From Methylomonas sp. (lineage in GTDB: Bacteria; Pseudomonadota; Gammaproteobacteria; Methylococcales; Methylomonadaceae): a stretch of DNA of 13,964 nucleotides. The translations under genes were made by a program, and so were the position numbers. The notes under the pieces are model-generated. The model was not told where the DNA came from. It saw only the letters and a list, made by a program, of their open reading frames with translations, and ran no database searches. This document shows, in pieces, positions 6,397 through 13,771 of this stretch (positions within the stretch are counted from its first letter, which is position 1; the number at the start of each line of letters is the position of its first letter). The stretch spans positions 1 to 13,964 of the forward strand of contig JAQTYP010000032.1 in the NCBI GenBank assembly GCA_028688235.1, written 5' to 3'.

Positions 6397-8616
6397 TCAG
6401 ATGTCGAAACGATCCAGATTCATCACTTTGACCCAGGCGTTCGCAAAGTCCTGCACGAATTTATCCTTTGCATCATTCGATGCATAGACTTCCGCCACCG
6501 CCCGCAACTCGGAGTTAGAACCGAAGATCAAATCCACCGGCGTCGCGGTCCATTTAAGCTGGCCGTTGGTCCGATCCTTCCCTTCGTAAACGCCTTCCGT
6601 CGCCGACTTGCTCCATTGAGTTGACATATCCAGCAAGTTGACGAAGAAGTCATTGCTTAACGTGCCCGGCTTGGTGGTGAATACGCCGTGTTGGCTATGA
6701 CCGGCGTTGGCATCCAGTGCCCGCATGCCGCCGACCAGCACGGTCATTTCCGGCACGCTCAGGGTCAGGAAATTGGCACGTTCGACCAGCATTTCGGTCG
6801 GCGACAGGGTGTTGTCCTTGGCAAAGAAATTGCGGAAGCCGTCGGCTTTCGGTTCCAGCACCGCCGCCGAGTTCACGTCGGTCTGTTCTTGCGAAGCATC
6901 CATTCGCCCCGGTTTGAACGGCACTTGCAGCTTGACGCCGGCTTTCTTGGCGGCTTCTTCCACCGCCGCCGAACCGCCGAGTACGATCACGTCGGCCAGC
7001 GAGACTTTCTTGCCGCCTTTCAAGGAACGGTTGAAATCGCCTTGGATGGCTTCCAGTTTAGCCAACACTTTCGCCAATTCGGCTGGATCGTTGGCTTCCC
7101 AGTCTTTCTGCGGCGCCAACCGAATCCGGGCGCCGTTGGCGCCGCCGCGCATGTCGGTGCCGCGGAAGGTGGCGGCCGAAGCCCAGGCGGTTCTGACCAG
7201 TTCAGGTATCGTCAAATCCGAGGCCAGAATCGCCGATTTCAATTTGGCGGTATCCTTGGCGTCTATCAGTTTGTGGTCGACTTTCGGGATCGGGTCTTGC
7301 CAGACGAAATCCTCGGCCGGCACTTCGGCGCCGACGTAGCGCGCCTTCGGTCCCATGTCGCGGTGGGTCAGCTTGAACCAGGCCCTGGCGAACGCGGCTT
7401 CGAATTCCTTGGGGTTATCCAGAAAGCGTTTGGAGATTTTTTGGTAGTCCGGATCCATTTTCAACGCAATATCGGTAGTGAACATGATAGGCGGATGGCG
7501 CTTGGTCGAATCGTGGGCGTCCGGCACGAAGTTGTCGCCCTTGCCATCTTTCGGTATCCATTGGGTCGCGCCGGCCGGGCTCTTGGTTTGCTGCCAATCG
7601 AAGCTGTACAGCCAGGTCAGATAGTCGTGGGTCCAGCGGGTGGGGTTGGTCGACCAGGCACCTTCCAGGCCGCTGCTAACCGTATCTGCGCCGTTACCCG
7701 CGCCGCATTTATTGGCCCAGCCCAAGCCTTGCTGCTCGATGCCGGCGGCGGCCGGTTCCTTGCCGACGCATTCCTCCGGTTTATGCGCGCCATGCGCCTT
7801 GCCGAAGGTGTGACCGCCGGCGATCAGCGCCACGGTTTCTTCGTCGTTCATCGCCATGCGGCCGAAGGCTTCGCGGATGTGCTTGGCGGCCGCCAACGGG
7901 TCGGGATTACCGCCAGGGCCTTCGGGATTGACGTAAATCAGGCCCATTTGCGTGGCGCCCAACGGTTTCGCCAGTTCGCCCTTGGCGTCATGGCGTTCGT
8001 CGGCCAGAAACTTCTTCTCCATGCCCCAATTGACGCTCTCGGCTTCCCAGTCGTCGGCGCGGCCGCCGGCAAAACCCAGGGTTTTAAAGCCCATGTCTTC
8101 CAGCGCCACGTTGCCGGCCAGCACCATCAAATCGGCCCAGGACAGTTTGGCGCCGTATTTTTGTTTGACCGGCCACAGCAGGCGGCGGGCTTTGTCGAGG
8201 TTGACGTTGTCCGGCCAACTGTTGAGCGGTTCGAAGCGTTGTTGGCCGCCGGAGGCGCCGCCGCGGCCGTCGAAGATGCGATACACGCCGGCGCTATGCC
8301 AGGCCATGCGGATGAAGAACGGGCCGTAGTTGCCGTAATCCGCCGGCCACCAGGGCTGGGAGGTATGCAAAATGCCGGCTATGTCTTTTTTGACCGCTTT
8401 CAGGTCCAGGGTTTTGAACTGTTCGGCATAGTTGAAGGCCGGGCCCAGCGGATTGGACTCGGCCGAGTTTTGCCGTAGCGGTTGCAAATCCAGTCGTTCC
8501 GGCCACCAGAAGCTGTTGGTCGTCGGCTGCATTTCGGCCAGAGCAGGCGTTGTCGTCAACATCGCGGATATGGCCACAGCAAGTGCGGAAGCCAGCAAGG
8601 TTTGTTTCGTTTTCAT
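6397..8616 (-). CDS. katG: Catalase-peroxidase KatG with N-terminal export signal
   Basis: 739 residues; AGAGG (8623-8627) stands 6 bases before ATG. It removes hydrogen peroxide (catalase) and oxidises organic donors (peroxidase) with heme b. Residues 1-27 are a Sec-type signal peptide (MKTKQ, hydrophobic core, cleavage after ALA), so the enzyme is predicted to be periplasmic, unlike most cytosolic KatG. The N-terminal catalytic domain has distal Arg103, Trp106 and His107 in RMAWHSAG and proximal His269 in AGGHTFGKAHG with Trp321. The Met-Tyr-Trp adduct typical of the family would be Trp106, Tyr228 (MGLIYVNPEGP) and Met254. The second half is the non-catalytic duplicated domain (TAWASAATFRGTDMRGG). 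Length and order are normal. It converges on the iron-uptake unit. KatP/KatG2-type exported enzymes are known in some pathogens. Confidence 0.96.
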   Translation of the reverse strand: MKTKQTLLASALAVAISAMLTTTPALAEMQPTTNSFWWPERLDLQPLRQNSAESNPLGPAFNYAEQFKTLDLKAVKKDIAGILHTSQPWWPADYGNYGPFFIRMAWHSAGVYRIFDGRGGASGGQQRFEPLNSWPDNVNLDKARRLLWPVKQKYGAKLSWADLMVLAGNVALEDMGFKTLGFAGGRADDWEAESVNWGMEKKFLADERHDAKGELAKPLGATQMGLIYVNPEGPGGNPDPLAAAKHIREAFGRMAMNDEETVALIAGGHTFGKAHGAHKPEECVGKEPAAAGIEQQGLGWANKCGAGNGADTVSSGLEGAWSTNPTRWTHDYLTWLYSFDWQQTKSPAGATQWIPKDGKGDNFVPDAHDSTKRHPPIMFTTDIALKMDPDYQKISKRFLDNPKEFEAAFARAWFKLTHRDMGPKARYVGAEVPAEDFVWQDPIPKVDHKLIDAKDTAKLKSAILASDLTIPELVRTAWASAATFRGTDMRGGANGARIRLAPQKDWEANDPAELAKVLAKLEAIQGDFNRSLKGGKKVSLADVIVLGGSAAVEEAAKKAGVKLQVPFKPGRMDASQEQTDVNSAAVLEPKADGFRNFFAKDNTLSPTEMLVERANFLTLSVPEMTVLVGGMRALDANAGHSQHGVFTTKPGTLSNDFFVNLLDMSTQWSKSATEGVYEGKDRTNGQLKWTATPVDLIFGSNSELRAVAEVYASNDAKDKFVQDFANAWVKVMNLDRFDI

Positions 8617-8678
8617 AATACACCTCTGTTCCTGATTGTGGATGAATGCTAAAAATCATGCCAATGTCGATTCGGGTA

Positions 8679-8693
8679 GTTGACGCGGTCAAC
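8679..8693. promoter_or_regulatory. Palindrome upstream of katG, possible operator
   Basis: gttgac (8679-8684) and gtcaac (8688-8693) flank gcg, 63 bases upstream of the katG start codon. Its place fits an operator in the katG promoter region; the regulator cannot be named from the sequence. Confidence 0.3.
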
Positions 8694-8803
8694 AAAGCAT
8701 TACCTGATTACTTACCTTCGATGGATTAAATATCGATGAATTTGCGCGATTTAATTCTTTGTGATTGCCGCATTGTTATGATAGCGTGCAAGCTGTGTTG
8801 ACA

Positions 8804-8822
8804 GATAATGAATATTAGTATC
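8804..8822. promoter_or_regulatory. Fur-box-like sequence
   Basis: gataatgaatattagtatc matches the 19-base Fur consensus GATAATGATAATCATTATC at 15 positions by eye, and directly follows a TTGACA at 8798-8803. It is 188 bases upstream of katG and 338 bases upstream of the HD-GYP gene, so the target is unclear. AT-rich DNA gives such matches by chance. Confidence 0.3.
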
Positions 8823-9159
8823 GAAGGTAGCAAGTGTCGTAATGCAAAGGAATTCGGCAGAGAATAAACTCCAGATGACCTTTATCGGAAATCGCAAACC
8901 TTGGCTTCAGCATTTCACATAACATAAGCTCAGTGGCATAGATTAATGGGACAAAACCAACCACCACGGGCACATCAATTTGGAGAGCAAACCCGGCCAC
9001 GGCACGACATTTCCCATACGCTTCCGGTCAAACACACTGAGGCGGCATCTACATCCGTTTAAAGATGATCACAAAACTTCGAGTGGTCGGGGGCGTAGCA
9101 TTGGTCGAGACGGTATGAGTTACATTTTTTCCATTTGACAAAAGTAGATCGGACTGTCG

Positions 9160-10440
9160 ATGCAAGATAACTTTAACATTACCATGGATCAGCTTCGGAT
9201 CGGGTTATATATTCACCTCGATCTCAAGTGGTTCGAGCACCCTTTCTCGTTTAGCCATTTCAAGATAAAGAACGAGGCACAGATCAAGACCATCCGGGAT
9301 CTCGGGCTCAAGGTTATTCGTTACGATCCGGCCCTCAGCGATTTCGATCCACTGCCTCAAAAGACACAGCAGACAGAGCATATTCAACAGACTCAGGATA
9401 AAGCCAAGCCGGATATTTCGCCGGTGTCGGCGGCCAAGCTTGCGCTGGTCGAGCGAATCCAGCAGCAGCGAGAGGCGACGGCGCGGATTGAAAATGCCTT
9501 TGTCAATACCGCTAAAACGATACACGGCATCGAGAAAAACCTGTTTACCATGCCGGCGGAAACCGTGCGAATAGCGACACAATTGGTAGACCAAATTATC
9601 GACTCGCTTCTTTCCGTGCCGGAACTCGCTATACACGTCATGATAGGCAAGGCGGGTGCCGAGGAAATGTATTACCACTCCTTGAATGTCACCATGCTTT
9701 CCCTGATGATGGCGCGCGATATCGAGTTACCCCAAGAGGTGGTCAGCACCTTGGGACTAGGCGCACTGTTCCACGATATCGGCCATAAGGAGATTCCATC
9801 GAAGATCCTTCTGAAAAAGGAACCGCTCAGTCAGGCTGAGCGCCATTTATTCGAAATGCATTGCCAGTACGGCGAGGGTATCGGCCAGCGACTGGGGCTT
9901 ACACCGGCCGTCTTGGCCATCATTCGCGAACATCACGAATTGTTCGATGGAACCGGCTACCCAAGTAAACTCAAAGGCGAAGCCATCGGCTTGCTTTCCC
10001 GCATTGTCGTCATTGCCAACCATTACGATGAACTGTGCAACCCGGTGAATATTAACGATGCGCTGACGCCCCACGAGGCGCTGTCGACGATGTTTGCCAA
10101 GTTACGCAACAAATTCGATCAGAAACTGCTGCAGGTCTTCATCCGTTGTCTTGGGGTATATCCGCCCGGCACGATCGTGCAGTTTTCCAACGGCGTGATC
10201 GGCATGGTCGTCACCGTCAATACCGCCAAGCCGATGAAACCGCTGGTGCTCGTTTACGACGCGGATATTCCCAGGGATGAAGCGATCCTGGTGGATATGG
10301 AGTGCGAAGCGGATGCAAATATTGCGAAGGCGATCAGACCGGCGCAGGTTCCGCGGGAAATATACAACTATCTCAGTCCACGCAAACGGGTCAATTATTA
10401 TTTCGATCCGAACAATCCTGGGCAGGAGCAAAGCGCCTGA
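9160..10440 (+). CDS. HD-GYP cyclic-di-GMP phosphodiesterase with DUF3391-type N-terminus
   Basis: 426 residues; ATG 9160 has no clear Shine-Dalgarno, and ATG 9184 (residue 9, MDQLRIGLYI) is a possible alternative start. Predicted to hydrolyse c-di-GMP to GMP in the cytoplasm. Residues about 8-60 resemble the DUF3391 domain often fused to HD-GYP; 65-125 is a Gln/Lys-rich linker with likely coiled coil. The HD-GYP core runs about 165-335: His173, the HD pair 205-206 in LFHDIGHKEIP, His234, HHELFDGTGYP (258-268) and Asp290 in NHYD. Metal ligands and the GYP motif are intact. Odd point: the lysine that normally follows HDIG is His209. A 90-residue C-terminal extension (VQFSNGVIGMVV) is usual in this branch. 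The stop overlaps the next gene's start. Confidence 0.92.
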   Translation: MQDNFNITMDQLRIGLYIHLDLKWFEHPFSFSHFKIKNEAQIKTIRDLGLKVIRYDPALSDFDPLPQKTQQTEHIQQTQDKAKPDISPVSAAKLALVERIQQQREATARIENAFVNTAKTIHGIEKNLFTMPAETVRIATQLVDQIIDSLLSVPELAIHVMIGKAGAEEMYYHSLNVTMLSLMMARDIELPQEVVSTLGLGALFHDIGHKEIPSKILLKKEPLSQAERHLFEMHCQYGEGIGQRLGLTPAVLAIIREHHELFDGTGYPSKLKGEAIGLLSRIVVIANHYDELCNPVNINDALTPHEALSTMFAKLRNKFDQKLLQVFIRCLGVYPPGTIVQFSNGVIGMVVTVNTAKPMKPLVLVYDADIPRDEAILVDMECEADANIAKAIRPAQVPREIYNYLSPRKRVNYYFDPNNPGQEQSA

Positions 10441-12092
10441 TGAGCAGCCTCGAACATTTGATGATCGATTACAGCCAGCATATGATGCTGCTGGTTGAAC
10501 CCAGCGAGTTGCGGATCATCGTCGCCAACAGGGTTGTAGAGGAGATGCTTGGCTATTCGGAACAGGAATTGCTTGCCATGGCCATCACGAATATCGAAAG
10601 TTCATTGCAAGACGTCTTTTATTGGGAAGATGTCCGTAACGGCCAATATCTGGATATCGAGACTCAGGAAGGACTTTATCAATGCGCCGATGGTTCGCTG
10701 CTGACGGTGACCAAATCCGTCAAGGTCATTGAGCATGAAGGCAGCCCTCTGATTCTGATACAGGCCAGGGATGTACAGAACGAACACAAGGCCGAGGATG
10801 CCCTGGCCCAGACATTGTCCCAACTAAGGGCAACGCTGGAATCGACGGGCAACGGCATTTTGGTTATCGATTGGCATGGCAAGATCGCCAACATGAATCG
10901 CCAATTTAGTAGCATGTGGGGCATTTCCGACGACTTGCTGCTTGAGAGGGAGGAAGCGGATATTCTCGAATTCATTACCGAGCTTGTCGTCGAACCGGAA
11001 GCATTTCGTGTTCGCCTGCAGGAACTCGTCGGCAACAGCGAAACCGAGGATATCCTGGGTCTCAAGGATGGCCGGATTTTCGAATGCAGATCGCGGCCGC
11101 AATATCTTGGCGAGCACATCATCGGCCGCGTCTTCGGCTTCAACGATATCACCGAACATAAACGGACAGAGGAGGCTTTGCGTAACTCCCGCGACATACT
11201 CGAAGAGCAGGTGCAAAAGCGCACGGCCTCCCTGCAATCGGCGAATACGCAATTGCTGGCCGAGAAGGCGCGTCAAGAGGAACTCATCAGGCAACTCGAA
11301 GAAGCCCAGATGCAACTGATGCAATCCGAAAAAATGGCTTCGATTGGCCAGCTTGCCGCCGGTGTGGCCCACGAGATCAACAATCCTATCGGATTCGTCA
11401 ACTCCAACTTGAATCGCTTGCAAGAATATGTCGATGGAATGCTCAGACTGCTGGCGGCTTACGAGCGGGTCGAAGGGTCTTTGGTGGATGAGGCTCTGCA
11501 AGATATTACACACCTTAAGCGGGAAATCGATATTGGTTATCTGCGCGGCGATATCGGCGATCTTCTGGCGGAATCCCTCGACGGCTTGCAACGGGTGCGG
11601 CGCATCGTTCAAGATCTAAAGGATTTCTCTCACGTCGGCGAATCGGAAAAACAATCGGCGAATCTCGAGTCGGGTCTGGACAGCACGCTTAACGTGGTGT
11701 GGAACGAAATCAAGTACAAAGCCGATGTCGTCAAGGAAAACGGAGGAATCCCCGAGGTCAACTGCATCGCATCCCAACTCAATCAGGTGTTCATGAACCT
11801 TCTGATCAATGCGGTGCAAGCGATCGAGGATCACGGCCGAATTACGATACGCACCGGCTATGACGAGAGAAATGTTTGGGTCGAGGTAGAGGATACCGGC
11901 AAAGGCATCAAACCCGAGCAGCTCGGAAAAATCTTCGATCCTTTCTTTACCACCAAGGCTGTCGGCATGGGCACCGGCCTGGGTCTATCGTTATCCTATG
12001 GGATTGTTAATAAGCACAATGGGCGGATAGAGGTGAAGAGCGAGCTCGGTAAGGGCACTGCCTTTCGTGTGATTTTGCCGCGGACTAGCTGA
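10440..12092 (+). CDS. Sensor histidine kinase with two PAS domains
   Basis: The frame is open from 10302, but ATG 10440 is chosen: it overlaps the HD-GYP stop as TGATG and has AGGAG 11 bases upstream (10424-10428). The product is 550 residues with no membrane segment, so it should be a cytoplasmic sensor. PAS 1 spans about 8-115 and PAS 2 about 128-240 (FNDITEHKRTEEALR at its end); a coiled coil covers about 245-298. The phospho-acceptor is His311 in GVAHEINNPIGFV. The ATPase domain has N box (449-462, NQVFMNLLINAVQA region), G1 DTGKGI (485-490), F box FDPFFTTK (499-506) and G2 GMGTGLGLSLS (509-519). It resembles the NtrB/AtoS-like class with an HEINNP H-box. No receiver-domain protein lies in the window, so the phosphate target is unknown. 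Confidence 0.95.
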   Translation: MSSLEHLMIDYSQHMMLLVEPSELRIIVANRVVEEMLGYSEQELLAMAITNIESSLQDVFYWEDVRNGQYLDIETQEGLYQCADGSLLTVTKSVKVIEHEGSPLILIQARDVQNEHKAEDALAQTLSQLRATLESTGNGILVIDWHGKIANMNRQFSSMWGISDDLLLEREEADILEFITELVVEPEAFRVRLQELVGNSETEDILGLKDGRIFECRSRPQYLGEHIIGRVFGFNDITEHKRTEEALRNSRDILEEQVQKRTASLQSANTQLLAEKARQEELIRQLEEAQMQLMQSEKMASIGQLAAGVAHEINNPIGFVNSNLNRLQEYVDGMLRLLAAYERVEGSLVDEALQDITHLKREIDIGYLRGDIGDLLAESLDGLQRVRRIVQDLKDFSHVGESEKQSANLESGLDSTLNVVWNEIKYKADVVKENGGIPEVNCIASQLNQVFMNLLINAVQAIEDHGRITIRTGYDERNVWVEVEDTGKGIKPEQLGKIFDPFFTTKAVGMGTGLGLSLSYGIVNKHNGRIEVKSELGKGTAFRVILPRTS

Positions 12093-12227
12093 CAGGCATT
12101 TCGAGTGATATCGATTTATTGATTTGCTTTATAAGAGTTGAACGGCCGCTGTGTGGTCCTCCAGCGCGATAACGTGCGCGTATATACTCCGAACGGTTAA
12201 TTCTTCGGGTTCAAATTTAACGCGAAT

Positions 12228-12252
12228 GATGCGGTTCTTACCTCACCGCATC
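12228..12252 (-). terminator. Hairpin downstream of radA, possible terminator
   Basis: On the minus strand gatgcggt and accgcatc (12245-12252 and 12228-12235) form a perfect 8-bp stem with a 9-base loop, 17 bases past the radA stop. A T-run is lacking (attcg follows). The rest of 12093-12268, between two convergent genes, shows no gene with a start codon. Confidence 0.45.
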
Positions 12253-12268
12253 CGAGCTGTCACTGGGT

Positions 12269-13636
12269 TTAAAGCTCGGCCAAAACCCCCAGCGCCTCCT
12301 GAATATTGCTTACAGCATGGATCTGCAAATTCTTGATGGCGTCCTTGGGTTTGTTGGCTTTAGGAATGATTGCCCGCTTGAAGCCGTGTTTAGCCGCTTC
12401 GTTCAAACGGGCATGGCCGTTGGCGACCGGGCGGATTTCGCCGTTCAATCCGACTTCGCCGAAAAACACCGTGTCGTAGGGGATGATGCGGTCTTTCAGG
12501 CTGGATACCACGCCGACCATGATCGCCAAATCGGTGCTGGTTTCCGAGACCTTGATGCCGCCGACTACGTTGGTGTAAATCTCGTCGTTGCCGGTGAAGA
12601 TGCCGCCGTGGCGCGACAATACCGCCAGCAGCATCGCCAGGCGGTTTTGATCCAGGCCCACCGCCAATCGGCGCGGATTGCCGTATTGGCTTTCGGTGAC
12701 CAAGGCCTGAATCTCCACCAGTAATGGTCTTGTGCCTTCCCACAATACCGTCACGACACTACCCGGAGACGGTTTTTCCGCCCGCGACAGAAACATCGCC
12801 GACGGGTTTTTCACCTCTTTTAGCCCCGTGCTTTCCATCGCGAAGAAGCCCAGTTCGCCGACGCTGCCGAAGCGGTTCTTGTCGGCGCGCAACACTCTAA
12901 AACGCGAATCGTCGGTAGAGGACAACACGACCTGGGCGTCGACGATATGGCTTAAGGTCATCGGTCCTGCCAGAGACTGGTCCTTGGTGACGTGGCCGAC
13001 CAGGAAAAACGACACCCCGCTGCGTTTGGCGTACTGAGTCAAATAACTCGCTGATTCGCGTACCTGGGACACCGAGCCGGGCGCCGAATCCGAATCGGCC
13101 GTGTACATGACCTGAATCGAATCGATGATGACGACCTGCGGCCTTTCATCTTCCAGAACTTCGCAAATTTGCTGCACCGAGGTTTCGGCCAGCATCTTGA
13201 TGCCGGCGGTCTTGACGCCTAGACGTTGGGCGCGTTCGGCGATTTGTTGCAGCGACTCTTCGCCGGATACATACAGCACAGGCAAAAGACCGGCGATATG
13301 GGCGATGGCTTGCAGCAGTATCGTGCTCTTGCCGGCTCCCGGCGCGCCGCCTATCAATACCACGCTGCCCTTGACGATGCCGCCTCCCAGCACTCGGTCG
13401 AATTCGGCCAGGCCGGTGGAAATCCGCTCCGCTTCGGCCAGATCGACTTCCGACAGCAAGTGAACTTCGCTGCGGATGCCGGCGTAGCCCGTGTTTTCGC
13501 GGCTCGCTTTGTTGCCGCCTAGCTTCATTTCCTTAATCGTATTCCAAGCGCCACACTGATTGCATTGCCCGGACCAGCCCGGATAATCGGCGCCGCACTC
13601 GGTGCAGACGAAGGCGGATTTTTGCTTTTTAGCCAT
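12269..13636 (-). CDS. radA: DNA repair protein RadA
   Basis: 455 residues, the usual length. RadA (Sms) is a RecA-like ATPase and helicase that extends and resolves recombination intermediates. Seen in order: a zinc finger with Cys11, Cys14, Cys25 and Cys28; Walker A GGAPGAGKST (96-105); Walker B region VVIIDSIQ (168-175); the RadA signature KNRFG (253-257); and a Lon-like C-terminal domain (about 285-455; NPRRLAVGLDQNRLAMLLAVL, FFGEVGLNGEIRPV). All key residues are present and the sequence follows gammaproteobacterial RadA closely. No strong Shine-Dalgarno stands before the ATG. The upstream neighbour on the same strand, 18 bases away, is a truncated gene remnant and then an IS, so radA's original promoter may have been moved away. 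Confidence 0.97.
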   Translation of the reverse strand: MAKKQKSAFVCTECGADYPGWSGQCNQCGAWNTIKEMKLGGNKASRENTGYAGIRSEVHLLSEVDLAEAERISTGLAEFDRVLGGGIVKGSVVLIGGAPGAGKSTILLQAIAHIAGLLPVLYVSGEESLQQIAERAQRLGVKTAGIKMLAETSVQQICEVLEDERPQVVIIDSIQVMYTADSDSAPGSVSQVRESASYLTQYAKRSGVSFFLVGHVTKDQSLAGPMTLSHIVDAQVVLSSTDDSRFRVLRADKNRFGSVGELGFFAMESTGLKEVKNPSAMFLSRAEKPSPGSVVTVLWEGTRPLLVEIQALVTESQYGNPRRLAVGLDQNRLAMLLAVLSRHGGIFTGNDEIYTNVVGGIKVSETSTDLAIMVGVVSSLKDRIIPYDTVFFGEVGLNGEIRPVANGHARLNEAAKHGFKRAIIPKANKPKDAIKNLQIHAVSNIQEALGVLAEL

Positions 13637-13654
13637 GAAACGTTCGAATGAGGG

Positions 13655-13771
13655 TCAGTGATTCAGCCATAACTGCGCAAAATCGTAGGATAGCTGCTTA
13701 TGATGATTGACCGCCAGCATGTAGACAGCATCGGTCAAGAAATACAGCAGCAAATAATCTTCCAATAAATA
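13655..13771 (-). pseudogene. 3' fragment of a gene cut by the IS; resembles a RelE/ParE-type toxin C-terminus
   Basis: On the minus strand an open frame of 38 residues runs from the IS junction to TGA at 13655-13657. It contains DYLLLYF, then DAVYMLAVNHHKQLSYDF. The pattern of a beta strand ending in a Val-Tyr-x-Leu-Ala-Val core followed by a basic His-His-Lys segment resembles the C-terminal strand of RelE/ParE toxins. That family call is tentative. The 5' part is missing: the frame begins directly at the IS terminal repeat, so the insertion likely destroyed the gene. The missing half and any antitoxin would lie beyond the IS, outside the window. Confidence 0.45.

Larger units (their letters stand above)
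8617..9159. other. Intergenic region between katG and the HD-GYP gene; no gene seen
   Basis: About 540 bases divergent between katG (minus) and the HD-GYP gene (plus). The longest open frame, 61 residues on the minus strand at 8815-9000, has no ribosome site or recognisable motif. The region holds a gttgac/gtcaac palindrome at 8679-8693, a Fur-like site at 8804-8822 and a pair of inverted decamers (8713-8722 and 8820-8829). I see no clear OxyR box and no convincing sigma-70 promoter for either gene. Confidence 0.6.

Noticed and set aside
6688..8478. A 596-residue open frame on the plus strand opposite katG
   Set aside because: It is antisense to a fully conserved katG, is rich in Gly/Arg/His/Phe as GC-rich shadow frames are, and shows no known motif or ribosome site.
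8781..8796. ATAG-containing stretch as an OxyR site for katG
   Set aside because: The spacing of ATAG and CTAT-like elements does not fit the OxyR consensus.
8815..9000. A 61-residue minus-strand frame in the katG/HD-GYP intergenic region
   Set aside because: No ribosome site, motif or recognised family; such lengths arise by chance.
10302..10439. A longer N-terminus for the histidine kinase starting at 10302
   Set aside because: It would overlap the HD-GYP gene by 139 bases with no PAS homology, while ATG 10440 has a ribosome site and the common TGATG overlap.
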